A stretch of 64,000 bases of DNA from Hirundichthys speculiger. Taxonomy: Eukaryota > Chordata > Actinopteri > Beloniformes > Exocoetidae. The stretch covers positions 48,583 through 112,582 of the forward strand of contig JAGFBZ010000552.1 in NCBI GenBank assembly GCA_018398805.1. Reading direction: 5' to 3'. Below, piece after piece: positions 32,601 to 42,599 of this stretch (position 1 is the first letter of the stretch; each line of letters starts with the position of its first letter). The notes under the pieces are model-generated. The model made no database searches and was not told the origin of the DNA. It worked only from the letters and a program-made list of their open reading frames with translations. The position numbers were made by a program, and so were the translations under genes.

Positions 32601-35426
32601 GAAACGGTTTCCTCTCTGCTCGCTGCTTGGACGTGCTGAGACCGTCCCAGGCGTCTCTGTGGTCTGAGTGGCAGGTGGTGGGGAGGTTTCCAGCCCTGGG
32701 CTACGGCTGAAGGCAGCTTTGGCCCCCAGTCCCAGTCCGGCCAGTTCCAGGACCTGCTCATGACTCTCAGATTCAGCACGTGTCCTCGAGGCTGCAGTTT
32801 GAGAGCGACGCTGGGAAGTTGACATATATCTGCCAGAGAATTTAAAAGACGTGCATGAGGATTTAGGCACGTCTCTGTCCAGGTTTTCCTTCATTCCTCC
32901 TTTGTCACAGCAGAAAGCTTACCTTCAGTTGTTGCTACATCAGTGAGATGAATCAAAAACCACCATGACCAACATCATAACACTTTTAAGGAATAAGCAT
33001 TGAAACTGAAGTTGCAAATGTCTCTAATTTTCTTCAAAATGGCTCGACAAACAACTGAAGGAGGCCTTAGCGTTATCCGTCATGTGAGCAGAACCTTACC
33101 CGGGTTCCTGTTGTTTCTGGATCCTGCTGACAGGTGACTGGCTGCTGTTGGTTGGTGGTGGGGCGTTCTTCAGGAACCTGCTCCCTCCTCCCAGTGAGCC
33201 CTGCAGCCTCACATCCTAAAACCCCCGATCAGATCACACGTTCATTTTTAAGGGGATGAACAGACACATGAAGTACAGAACATCTGATGATCAAATCTTT
33301 TAAAGTGCTTTACGTTTTTTAAAGCCCCGTCTGTCCTTGGTTTTATTTCAGCTTCAGCAGACCTGTCAGCATCAGCTCCTCGCTCAGGACTTGAACCGTC
33401 AGCAGAGATGTCGCTCAGGTTGGAAAAGAAAGCAGGTTTATTCTGGGGAGCAGATCCGGTTTTGAAGAACTCACTTAAAGAACCCTGAAAAGAAAAGAGT
33501 TTGAAAATGTAAGATAACAAATAAGTCAATGTAAAGTAAGGTTAAGACATATTTGGGATATAAAGAATGAGGTAGCTGTGATGCTGTTTGTGCCATTAAG
33601 AATGTTAAAATGACACGTTTGTTTTAGGTGCTTTAATTTCAATTTTTTTATATTTTAATGATGTCTATTTGAAGAAAGAAGTAACAATTTTTGGTATTTA
33701 AGCAAAGGTAAAACGGCAAGCTTGATAAACTTAGTTAAAGATGACTGTGACATCATTCCGGTAAACATTTATTACAACAGAACCTGATATTAAGCCAGTT
33801 AAGAAGGATAATAAGCGTTTAAGTTCACCGGCTTGTCCACTTGCAGGCCAAAGTGGTACGTTATTCTAAGTTTCGTAAATTGTATATTTGTATAAGCTGA
33901 GGCAAGTGAGTAATGTTTGTACATCATTTTCTGTGTTTTATCAGTTCTATGATGTACTTGTGGTGAAAAAGCAAAGAATGAAGAATACAAACCACAGTAA
34001 ACATCAGTCTAAGAACTCTCGTCTGGTGTTTGTGAACAAACCGGCAGAGTCTTATAAAGTTTTTCCTCATATCTTTAATCTGCTGTAGAGAGAGGCTGAA
34101 AGGGAAATGACAGTTTTACATGGGCTGTCCCTTCAATGCTGATGTGAACCCTGGTTGGTTAAGGATCCTGAATTGGACACATAGTTTTCGACAGATAAAA
34201 TGGATAAAATAATTGTTGTTTGTGGCGGTGTAGTATACAGTATGTTCATATTTTGACAGTTGAAAATTCAAATGTAGTATTGACCAGGACAACTAAGTCT
34301 GTTTCGAGTCTGTGTAACATGCTGGGAGCCTCCATGATGATGTCAGCAGTCTACGGGGCGTATGGGGTGACGAAAAACACTGGCGACCAAAACTGCTAGC
34401 TGACTACTAACTTCAAGAACCTGGTAACCAGGGGCTACTTGGTAAAAATACTAATTTTATGCCCTGCAGGACAGGTGCACCCAGGGCAGGTGTGTCAGGG
34501 ACAGATGTGTCCAGGACAAATGTGTCAGGGACAGGTGTGTCCAGGACAAATGTGTCCAGGACAGATGTGTCCAGGACAGGTGTGTTCAGGACAGGTGTGT
34601 TCAGGACAGATGTGTCCAGGACAGGTGTGTCAGGGACAGGTGTGTCAGGGAGTGTGTCAGGGATGTGTGTGTGTCAGGGACAGGTGTGTCAGGGACAGGT
34701 GTGTCAGGGACAGGTGTCTCAGGGACAGATGGACAGGTGTGTCAGGGACAGATGTGTCAGGGACAGGTGTGTCCAGGACAGATGTGTCCAGGACAGATGG
34801 ACAGATGTGTCAGGGACAGGTGTGTCCAGGACAGATGTGTCAGGGACAGGTGTCTCAGGGACAGATGTGTCAGGGACAGGTGTGTCAGGGACAGATGGAC
34901 AGGTGTGTCAGGGACAGATGTGTCAGGGACAGGTGTGTCCAGGACAGATGTGTCAGGGACAGGTGTCTCAGGGACAGATGGGCAGGTGTGTCAGGGACAG
35001 GTGTGTCAGAGACAGGTGTGTCAGGGACAGATGGACAGGTGTGTCAGGGACAGGTGTGTCAGGGACAGATGGACAGGTGTGTCAGGGACAGGTGTGTCAG
35101 GGACAGATGTGTCAGGGACAGGTGTGTCAGGGACAGATGGACAGGTGTGTCAGGGACAGGTGTGTCAGGGACAGGTGGACAGGTGTGTCACGGACAGGTG
35201 GACAGGTGTGTCAGGGACAGGTGTGTCAGGGACAGATGGACAGGTGTGTCAGGGACAGGTGTGTCAGGGACAGGTGGACAGGTGTGTCACGGACAGGTGG
35301 ACAGGTGTGTCAGGGACAGGTCCGTACCTCTGGACCGGGCTGGCCGGGTCCACCGCTGCTCCTCCGGGATGCCAGAAGCACCTCAGCTCGGTCCAGAGCG
35401 GAGCTCCGACCGCCTCGCTTCCACAT
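23649..35426 (-). CDS. c19orf44: C19orf44 homologue (DUF4614-family protein of unknown function)
   Basis: Ten coding exons on -: 35426-35328, 33484-33314, 33215-33100, 32829-32352, 29810-29495, 29141-29062, 26626-26278, 26158-26069, 23970-23804, 23708-23649. All borders are GT-AG and all phases close, giving about 641 aa against 657 in human. The start is MWKRGGRSSALDRAE. Family features are GGGSRFLKN and RFLKKK, VTVKGGVSLESDEEDMRKLL, MTLDELLPASN, DYQSDFESD, a serine-rich SSEFSNQS stretch, KDAQVQTQPDP, and the C-terminal block NPALFVVNEVLKQQ ... LHRRLLQNLEPPDYRYTTLEDT. There is no signal peptide or membrane segment. Most of the protein is low-complexity, Ser/Pro-rich and probably disordered, with an alpha-helical C-terminus. 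Function is not established for the family. Identification rests on motif memory, not on an alignment. Confidence 0.85.
24310..24780 (+). pseudogene. LINE reverse-transcriptase remnant
   Basis: The + strand reads IVLTYADDISVMGLISDEI, containing the YADD catalytic box of non-LTR reverse transcriptases. Further on, FLGPTIS and similar remnants appear in shifted frames. There are several stops. It is intronic in the C19orf44 homologue and antisense to it. Confidence 0.65.
24789..25856. mobile_element. hAT-type non-autonomous element rich in GCGATTAA words
   Basis: The left end TTAGAGCTGAGCAAGTTAAC is matched loosely by the inverted right end TTGGGCTGGGCAAGGATTAA. Near the right end ATGCGATTAATC(G/A)(C/T)GATTAATCTGGGAAATA repeats three times. 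No transposase or exact target duplication was found. It is intronic in the C19orf44 homologue. Confidence 0.6.
26911..27977. mobile_element. DNA transposon inserted in the LINE, 24-bp inverted ends
   Basis: The left end GTAGGCTTTTGCCAATTGTG is matched by the inverted right end GTAGGCTCTTGCCAATTGTG, and both continue CTAG. The flanking duplication CCACTC is exact (26905-26910, 27978-27983). Removing the element restores the LINE reading frame exactly. The interior contains TTATGCT-rich terminal regions and a LINE tail (27480-27872). The superfamily is unassigned. Confidence 0.85.
27480..27872 (+). mobile_element. LINE 3' end inside the DNA transposon, (ATCTT)n tail
   Basis: The + strand begins with codons for ERYRRSFLPAAVRLYNQR, the extreme C-terminus shared by many fish LINE polyproteins. 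It then has an AT-rich 3' UTR and ends GGGACAAATAAAGGAATATC with TTATCTTATCTTA repeats. This is the innermost layer of the stack. Confidence 0.75.
30223..30282 (+). ncRNA. Hammerhead-ribozyme-like motif of a Penelope-like retroelement
   Basis: The core CTGAGGA (30236-30242) matches the hammerhead consensus CTGANGA. It is followed by a perfect 5-bp stem GACCC/GGGTC (30244-30248 with 30254-30258) and then GAAA (30259-30262). An outer 8-bp helix TGTGTGCC (30223-30230) with GGCACACA (30275-30282) closes it. Penelope-like elements are known to carry such motifs. No convincing stem III or NUH cleavage triplet can be placed, so activity is doubtful. No reverse transcriptase was found beside it. Confidence 0.4.
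30598..31900. repeat. Degenerate telomere-like (CCCTAA) array
   Basis: About 1.3 kb consists of CCCTAA-type units with length variants such as CCCCTAA, CCCCCTAA, CCTAA and CCCGAA. Perfect (CCCTAA)n runs are short. It lies in intron 4 of the C19orf44 homologue, not at a chromosome end. The C-rich strand is the + strand. Part of the irregularity may be sequencing error. Confidence 0.92.
31905..32050. repeat. Short minisatellite, unit about 22 bp
   Basis: Six to seven copies of TCCACTACCCATCACCCCTC with variants TCTACTACC and ATCAACC directly follow the telomere-like array. Confidence 0.85.
33485..34465. other. Unremarkable part of C19orf44 intron 1
   Basis: AT-rich intron without a recognisable transposon end, repeat or RNA gene. 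Confidence 0.5.
34470..35322. repeat. Minisatellite abutting the splice donor of C19orf44 exon 1
   Basis: Roughly 60 units of 12-15 bp (CAGGGACAGGTGTGT, CAGGACAGATGTGTC, GGACAGATGGACAGGTG) fill intron 1 almost to its first base. On the - strand the exon ends CCAGAG|GTACGGAC and the repeat begins 8 nt into the intron. Three overlapping open frames of 270-348 codons on + are repeat artefacts. Confidence 0.95.
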
Positions 35427-35950
35427 CTCTCCACCGTCTCCTCTAAACGAGTCCGGGCTGCTTCGGTTCCGTTCTAGACTGAATCGTTACATGTCCAGCC
35501 GTTAATATCACAACATCCCCTCTGTGAAGGTTCAGTTAACCGGCTAGTTGGCTACTAGCCCCCAGGTACGGCAACTTTCCTTAGATTAATCCCCCTAACT
35601 AGCTGTATAAAGTCCTTTCTTTCACTAAGCACAGCCAGCACCTCCTCATCTCGGCTCCTTCAGCTCTGACATCAGTGAATCTTGTAGCTCCTGGTCGCTC
35701 CGGTCCGTTTCCAGGGAGCACCGTTTCGCTCTCGTCTTCTTCTCTGTCAGAGTTAATGGCGGCAGCAGCGCAGCAGCGCCCCCTGCAGTTACTGAGCGCT
35801 CCGTGTCCACGTCACTGTACTGCTGCGCTGCTGCGTTCTCGTCTTCTTCTCTGTCAGAGTTAATGGCGGCAGCAGCGCAGCAGCGCAGCAGCGCCCCCTG
35901 CAGTTACTGAGCGCTCCGTGTCCGCGTCACTGTACTGCAGTTGTAACGAA
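35427..35950 (-). promoter_or_regulatory. c19orf44: CpG-rich promoter-proximal region of the C19orf44 homologue with a 107-bp duplication
   Basis: GC-rich DNA upstream of the first coding exon contains two copies (35731-35837 and 35838-35940) of a segment reading CTCGTCTTCTTCTCTGTCAG, then AGTTAATGGCGGCAGCAGCG, then GCCCCCTGCAGTTACTGAGC. The second copy has an extra CAGCAGCG. The position and composition suggest a promoter. The transcription start is not determined. Confidence 0.5.
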
Positions 35951-37340
35951 TAAAAAACGTCTGCGGACATCAAAACCGTGTTTGTATTCGGCTGTAAACG
36001 ACAGAGAAGGTCAGAGGAAGGTTGTGTCTTTACAGACCTTGAAAAAGGACATGACAAGGTGCTGAGAGAGAAGCTATGACACTGTATCAGGATCAGAGCA
36101 GCCCGGTTCCTAGTTTAGTGGGTGGACTCTCGTACAGAGATATGTGGGTTCAATTTCCAGTGTTGTAATATGTTGTCGCTTTTTTGCCATTGCTTTTTCT
36201 CTATCCAATTAAGGCCATTAGTAGAAAATCTTTTAAAAAGATGCCGATATGACATATAAAACATAACCTGCTAACTACTGCTGACCAGATGGTGAATAAT
36301 CTACTCTGTTGGGTTCATAAATGTGTAAATCTGATTCTGATGGAGTCAGGGCCTCATCAGCCATGAATCTCACCACATGTCACTGGTTATGAGACATTAT
36401 TTATGTTTACAGATCAGAACATTTTCATTTCAAACAGAAAAAGAATATTTTAAATAAATGTGTGGTTTATAAAGCTACTTTTTCATCTTTGAGTATTTTT
36501 GCAGTATCAACAAGAGGCCAGTAGGGTGTCCTCTTTTTGGGTTTTTGGGTCACTTTAGCATAATATTGAAACTATAAGATGTGTCAAGCAGGTTAGTTCT
36601 GACACAGAATAGACCTAAAGGGCTAAAATGTAATGGGATTCAGGAAAACCAAATCTGTTTTATTCTTGTGTGTAGTCTAGGTATCAAATAATATGTTTAT
36701 CCAAAGCGTTAAAGTTATGGAGGTATAAGTACAGGTTTAATGGCTGTCATTCCAAGTAATGCTAATTAACAATAACAATATGAAAATAACTCTGGTGAGT
36801 TAGTGGACTCACCAGAAACACTGGACTCGTATGATTCGGTTTTCTCATTCACTTCAGTCAGTGAATTATGAGTTAAGTTATCAGTGAAATACTGTAATAA
36901 TCAAGTGGTAATTATCATTTTTGGTTCTGTTTGGTTGTTGTTTTATATGTGACGTATTTTACCGGTAATTTTGTATCACTCATCGGTGATATGCTCATCT
37001 AACACTTTTGTTCCATTTGTTGTTTTGTTGTTTGTTTAAATTGTGTATGTTTTGTTTTTTTGTGAGATTAATTCTGAAATAAACATCTGTGGCAAAAATA
37101 ACATAATGTGTATGGATCCTTGGAAATTTTTATTAATAAAAGGCAAATGAAAAAAAATTCTAAAAGTGACACCTAACTTGAAAAGTACGACTGTATTTTA
37201 TAGTAAATGACATGGCTATGACCTCAGATGAGTAATGCTTCATACACTGGATTATATATATTTTTTCTATTTTCCTTTTATCGCAGTGAGGGCTATACGT
37301 AATAACATAAAACTATCAAAGAGATACATACAGAAGGAGA
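35951..37340. other. Intergenic stretch without recognised features
   Basis: AT-rich, no gene, and no clear repeat or element boundary was seen. ORFs are short and random. Confidence 0.45.
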
Positions 37341-37344
37341 TTCA

Positions 37345-37872
37345 GTTTGATTCAAAAATACTTTATTGATCCCCAAAGGTAAATTAAACAGTTGCAGTAC
37401 CTGTCCTGATCCAAGTCTCTTCAGTGATTCTAGAAGGTTCCAGCTGTGTTCAGGAAGGATCTCCTGCAGATCTGAAGATCCTCTGACTGAAGACACTGCT
37501 GCTGAATCTCTGTGTTGTGTAGATGATGTTCAGGGTTGTCCATGATGTTCTTCATTTGAAGGATCCTCCTTTGCTCCATCAGCTCCATCATCTCCATCAG
37601 CTCCAGAACAGAACCAGCCTTCTTCATCAGTTTGTTCAGTTTCTCTGATGCTCCTCCTACAGATGACTGCAGATGGACTGAACTCTCCACAACAGACTGA
37701 TAGAAGATCTGAACATCTGGCTGAAACACTGAAGGACCTCAGCTTCCTCCAGAACTAAAGTCAGTTCTGTCCCTTCTTCTCAGCAGCATCAGTGTCTCCA
37801 GTCCAGTCTGTTGTCCAGGTGAACACTGAGGTATTTATCCTCCTCCACCACCTCCACTTCTTCCCCATGATG
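37345..37872 (-). pseudogene. LINE C-terminal fragment with 3' tail
   Basis: The - strand reads KYLSVHLDNRLDW, then IFYQSVVESSVH and KLMKKAGSVLELME, then ILQMKNIMDNPEHHLHNT. These are the end of a fish non-LTR reverse transcriptase, with frameshifts. It ends with the tail GGGGATCAATAAAGTATTTT near 37350, the conserved 3' end of the family. Confidence 0.8.
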
Positions 37873-37874
37873 GA

Positions 37875-38070
37875 AATGTTGATCCTGCTGGTCAGGGTGA
37901 TGATCTTGCTGGTCAGGATGATGATCCTGCTGGTCAGGATGATCATCCTGCTGGTCAGAGTGATCATCTTGCTGGTCAGGATGATGATCCTGCTGGTCAG
38001 GATGATGATCTTGCTGGTCAGGGTGATCATTCTGCTGGTCAGGGTGATCATCTTGCTGGTCAGGGCGCTT
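37875..38070. repeat. 18-bp minisatellite inside the LINE coding sequence
   Basis: About eleven copies of GATGATCCTGCTGGTCAG with GATCATC and CTTGCTGG variants. It joins directly to the LINE frame (NISIMG), so the array probably arose by amplification of LINE coding sequence (ITLTSR repeated on -). Confidence 0.9.
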
Positions 38071-38756
38071 CAGTCAGTAGGAGAATGCACGTAGAAGTGA
38101 AATCAACAGCCTACATTTTGAGGTCGCTCCACCTACCGCAGGTATCTGGAGCGATGGCGCGTAGACAGGAGACTTACGTCAACTGCAGAACGCTGCAGCT
38201 CTAAATGCGCCCAACTGGCAGTGGGTTAGGGGGGTTGGAGAATCTGGCTGTTAATGAATAAGGAAGGCATTTATTTATTTATTTATTTTATCATTTTGGT
38301 GTTTACATATAGATAGCCCTAATGCCTCATTGGCAAAGGTTTCAACCTGGCTTGGAAAACTTTTGTTCTTTAACAAAGTCTGACATAGGAAACAATACTA
38401 AATGATATCAGAAAGCTGAATATCAAATTAATAAACCAGCATCTGAATCTCCATATATTAAAAACAAGCTTGTCGTAATTGTGTTAAAAATGACAGCAAA
38501 GCATTTAAAAAAGTGAGTAAAGCTCAAAATCCTTAAAATAGCTTTTATTTCCAAACACACAAATGCATGAGGAGCATTCTGTTTCAAATTAAACCATGAA
38601 GAAACATTTATCAGAGCTGTTACTGTTTACTGTTCATTTTCTTCATGCTGGTTGCAGTGAATTTCTCTGACAATCTGAGTATAAGGGGTCGTTCCAGGCG
38701 TCGTTCTAAAGACCAGCGTACTTTGATCAAACAGTTGATCGTAGAGGAGAAATAAG

Positions 38757-38835
38757 AATAATAAGAGGATTTATTGTCATTGAACCAGCGTCCCAGTACA
38801 ACGAAATTGCATTCCAGTACATCATCCAAGAAACA
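38757..38835 (-). mobile_element. Retroelement 3' tail
   Basis: Read on -, the sequence has GCAATTTCGTTGTACTGGGA then CAATGACAATAAATCC, and ends with TTATTATTCTTATTT repeats. This is the conserved tail of several fish retroelements. It lies about 640 bp downstream of the membrane-protein ORF at 39470-40132 on the same strand and probably belongs to the same element. Confidence 0.7.
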
Positions 38836-39467
38836 TATAAAAAACAACAACAACATTTAGGACATGGATGTCGATGATGACTGAGGCTAAGCAACTAGTG
38901 TCGCTCCGCGCTAACTTAGATTGAAAAGGATAACATTGGGGAAGGAGGGGTGGAGGTTAAAAAAAGAACATCTCCCACTACGTGTCAAAAGGACACGTCG
39001 TGAGAGGGGAAAAAAAACACCTCAGCACATTTAATTAAGCATGTACAAACTTAACACAGGACATTGATAGAAACATGATGACGGATAACCCAGTTTTGAC
39101 AGTCTGTGCGCGCGCAGGGTGCATCGCGCAGTCAGTCCATCGCCCCACGGGGGAGAAGGGGGAGGTGCGCAGGGTGGGAGGGGGGGCCAGCGAAGACGTT
39201 GAAGTGGGTGAGGGAGTGCGTGTTGATCAGTGTAGTGGGAGTGCAGTCATGTAGATCCTGGTCTCCAGGTGCAGAGGGGGGAATGGGAGGGGTAGAAGCG
39301 TCCAAGCCACACAGCATCCAGGAGAAATAGATAAGGAAGCGGCCTTGAAGGCTGCGCTTCCAGGGAGCCAAAACAGAAAAGGATTGTTTGGGGCAGGCTG
39401 AGACACACTCTCCGTCTAGCCTTGAAGTTCTGCTGGATTTCTCTGGTGGGAATACTTCAATATTCCG

Positions 39468-40132
39468 AATTATTGGCCATTCTCCCTGATCAACGCGTGA
39501 ATCCTTCCAAGATTGTTGTCCATTCGCCCAAAGAAGTCCAGAATCATCCCTTGGGTTTGATTCAAGTTCTGAATCGCTCCCAATTTCCGATCCATGTCTT
39601 CCAGTCTTTTAGTCACGTTGTCAACTTTCTCACACACGTCCGGCGGGGTGGAAGTTTTCCTCGAATCCGAATTTGTAGCCTCCGTGCGTTTAATTTTCCG
39701 ATACACCAAGAATCCACCTGCGCCGATCAGTAGAAATCCTGTGATCATAAATCCAAAAATGAATGCGTCTTCGACATCCTCCACGTGCAGTGGGCCGAGA
39801 CAATGAAGTTTCCATTTGCCCCAGGAGTCCATCACGTACCCCGCTGCGTGCGTACCCCCCGGGCACGAAGGCTCTCCTTTGCCTTGTCTTGTTGTTGAAA
39901 AAATTTGATCAAAACAGATAAAGATGTTCAGAAGATGAGGCTGCTCAGATAAAATCATCTCAAATGGTTTAAAATGGAACCAAAACCAGAAAGATCCGGA
40001 AGAAACCAGAAAACGTCCGTTCTTGAGGTCACACTTTTCCACCAAACATTTAGCTGTTGAGGAAACTTTTACATTTTTGCAGTGGAAAAAAAATCTGTTT
40101 GTTTTGTTTTGTGTCGGCCATCTTCCCAACAT
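39468..40132 (-). CDS. Transposon-borne ORF for a small single-pass membrane protein with C-terminal coiled coil
   Basis: An uninterrupted frame of 220 codons. The N-terminal part is of uncertain reality; a likely core starts near PSCPGGTHAAGYVMDSWGKW. Then comes an acidic DVEDAF leader and a single hydrophobic segment (FIFGFMITGFLLIGAGG then FLVY, about residues 125-145). A positive stop-transfer RKIKR follows, then a polar stretch and a predicted amphipathic helix (VDNVTKRLEDMDRKLGAIQN, then FFGRMDNNLGRIHALIREN). The topology would put the coiled coil in the cytosol. No enzyme motif is visible. The retroelement tail downstream suggests it travels with a repeat. I do not recognise a named family. 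Confidence 0.55.
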
Positions 40133-40351
40133 TCAGTGGCACCACCAGAACATTGTTGTTGTTTTTCCATGTTCATGTTTGGACCTAATACAGATAAACA
40201 AGCAGTAATACCACTGTAGATGTTTTTGCTCATTTTGTTTTAGATGAAGAAAAACAAATGAAAAAGCATTTTTGTTTGTGTAATTTGGTTATGAAAGAGA
40301 CAAACCAAAGACTGAACAGTATGTGGATTTTAGAGTTTTTACTGTATGGAC

Positions 40352-40574
40352 CAGGAGTCTTCAACCCTGGTCCTTGAGAGCTGCAAACCTGCATGTCTTA
40401 GATGTTTCCCTGCTTCATCGCAGCTGATTCACATGAGTGGGTCGTTAACGGTCTTGTGCAGACCTGGATGACGAGCTGATGATGATCCGTTTATGTGAAC
40501 AGGAGGGCTGAAGCAGGGAAACATCTAAGACCTGCGGGACAGCAGCTCTGGAGGACCAGGGTTGCAGATCCCTG
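40352..40574. mobile_element. Small hAT-type MITE
   Basis: The left end CAGGAGTCTTCAACCCTGGT and the inverted right end CAGGGATCTGCAACCCTGGT share most bases and both continue CCT. Internal inverted words (GATGTTTCCCTGCTTCA / TGAAGCAGGGAAACATC) make it palindromic. Flanks GTATGGAC/GTGTAGAT form a 6-of-8 duplication. There is no coding potential. Confidence 0.7.
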
Positions 40575-41160
40575 GTGTAGATAGTCTTCACTGATGACCC
40601 AACATCATCGTGTTGTGGGTCCAGCTTCCCAGCACCGCCCCGGTTCTTCATTTCTTCTAGTTCACAAGTTACTATGAGTTCTACGAAACTGACGAAAACC
40701 ATCAGAGAACGACGGCCAAACTGCAGTAGAAGGCAGAAGGCCATAAGTGGAAGTAGGTGGAAACGATCGCTGTCCAATCTTAATCTCATTATGCAGGAAA
40801 CAGCAGCAACGGTGGATTCAACCAGAACAGACGGCTGAAAAACTGAAGGACTTAATGACATGTCGTATCCCAGTATCTACAGCTGTATTTCTCATGATCT
40901 TAGGTGCTGAACTTTGGAGGAACTGCAGACCTACAAGTCTCTGGAGGTTCACGACCAGTACAGCAGGATGAAGGATGTAGCTTCATCTTCTGATCAGGAC
41001 ACGTCACGGCTGCAGGAACAGTTTGCTGAAACCACTTTCACAATCTGAGCATGTTGATTGTTTGTTTCTAAGTTCCCCAGATGTTTTCTCAATACAGTGG
41101 TACCTCTACTTACGAACGTCTCTACGTACGGAATTTTCAGGTTACGAAACGCCCCAACGG

Positions 41161-41910
41161 CAGTGACGTGCGGTGAGATTCATGGCTGGTGAGGCACTGA
41201 CTTCATCAGTCAGATTTACAAGCATATGAACCCTCCAGAACAACTTATTCACCATTTGATTGGCAGCAGTTAACTGTTTATGTTTAAAACCTCCTATCGT
41301 CATTCACATATAAATGCTTTACACATACAAACTGTAGCGCACAAAAGTAAGTGACTGCTGTCACTTATTCTGCAGCCAATGTGTCGCAAGAAGAATCCCT
41401 GTGCTCACTAGTGCCCCCTAACGTGAGGCAGGAGAAGTGCGTGCCTCACCCCGTGCCTCTTCTCAGCCGTTTTATGATCGCGCCGGCACAAGAAACACAT
41501 TACACACATCTAGTTGCTGTTCATTATATAAATCAGCTAAACTATGGAAACTTATTTCATATAGCAAACGTGTTTGAACATTTTAATAGTGACATACAAA
41601 GAGACGGCGATCTGGTCTCACTACATAGCATGGCAGCACAGTAAGCCGAGTCATTGCGCAATCCATGGTGAGGCTCAGCGGGGTGCTGCCTCACCGCCCG
41701 CATCTTCTCAGTATTTGAATGGTAAATGTGAAAATTGGGCGATTTTGAATAAAAAAATAATCTAAAAATGGTGAAGTTAAATGGAAAATTACTTTATAGT
41801 ACAAATCAATTGATAAATATAAAATATATATATACATTTTTTCATTTCTTTCTCTCCATGATGGCAGGTGAGGCACGGCCTCCCCTGCCTCACCTGACCG
41901 CACGTCACTG
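41161..41910. mobile_element. hAT MITE nested in the mariner-like element
   Basis: The left end is CAGTGACGTGCGGTGAG. The right end, inverted, is CAGTGACGTGCGGTCAG. The 8-bp flanks CCCAACGG (41153-41160) and CCCAATGG (41911-41918) differ at one base. The 750-bp interior has GTGAGGCAC repeats near both ends and no transposase. Confidence 0.82.
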
Positions 41911-42146
41911 CCCAATGGGAAAATATTGCCTCTAGTTACGAAATAAATTTCGTAACTAGAGGCAATAACCATAGCTGTCGGCTCTGTATCTCGGTTTGAA
42001 AGCGGTGCATCCGAGCTGCTCTGCCATTGGCTATCGCTTAGCGTCTTCCTGGCATCCCATTGGCTATCACTTAGCATCTTCCTGGCATCCCATTGGCTAG
42101 GAGGCCCCTTGTCTGTATGACCGTAACCCAGCAACCCAGGTAAACA

Positions 42147-42400
42147 AACAATTTTTACCTCCGCCAAGGAGGTAATGTTTTTGCGGCATTTATCTGTCTG
42201 TCTGTCTGTGTTCAAGATAACTCAAAAAGTTATGGATGGATTTTGATGAAATTTTCAGGAGTTGTCAGAAATGTGAAAAGGAAGAACTGATTTCATTTTG
42301 GGTGTGATCCGGAAGAAATCCTGGATTCTGGATCACATTAAAAATTTTCGATAATTGTTGCGTTTAGTGGAGGTCTGCGCTCTCTGTGTGCTTTTCTAGT
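42147..42400 (+). repeat. Dispersed repeat of the CCTCCGCCAAGGAGG type
   Basis: It starts TTTTTACCTCCGCCAAGGAG and continues with TCTGTCTGTCTGTCTG, ACTCAAAAAGTTATGGATGG and ATTTTGATGAAATTTTCAGG. This arrangement is a familiar dispersed repeat in fish and invertebrate genomes, probably a non-autonomous DNA element. Here it is inside the mariner-like element. Confidence 0.55.
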
Positions 42401-42599
42401 TCTAACATGTATTTCTGACAGGTTTTTATGTAATTTCTTGTTTATTTATAATTTATTTTTAAAAATATGTTCGAATTTTGGGGGGCTTGGAACGGATTAG
42501 GGCATTTACATGGAAAACGAGCCTCTACTTACGAAACTTTCAGGTTACGAAACTACTTCCAGAACCAATTAATTTCGTAAGTAGAGGTAGCACTGTACA

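Larger units (their letters stand above)
41095..42595. mobile_element. Mariner-like element, interrupted by a hAT MITE
   Basis: The ends are CAGTGGTACCTCTACTTACG and, inverted from the right, CAGTGCTACCTCTACTTACG, each flanked by TA (41093-41094 and 42596-42597). The interior has a palindrome around 41930-41965 (CCTCTAGTTACGAAATAAAT / ATTTCGTAACTAGAGG) and a widespread repeat of the type ACCTCCGCCAAGGAGGTAAT at 42158-42400. No transposase ORF. A fragment of the same family is at 21194-21420. Confidence 0.82.

Noticed and set aside
32341..32667. 108-codon ORF on +
   Set aside because: The antisense shadow of C19orf44 exon 32352-32829, which has the supported frame and splice sites.
34439..35505. 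Three overlapping ORFs of 270-348 codons rich in SGTGVSGTD or CVRDR
   Set aside because: A repeat artefact of a 12-15-bp minisatellite in intron 1 of the C19orf44 homologue. All frames are open for the same reason.
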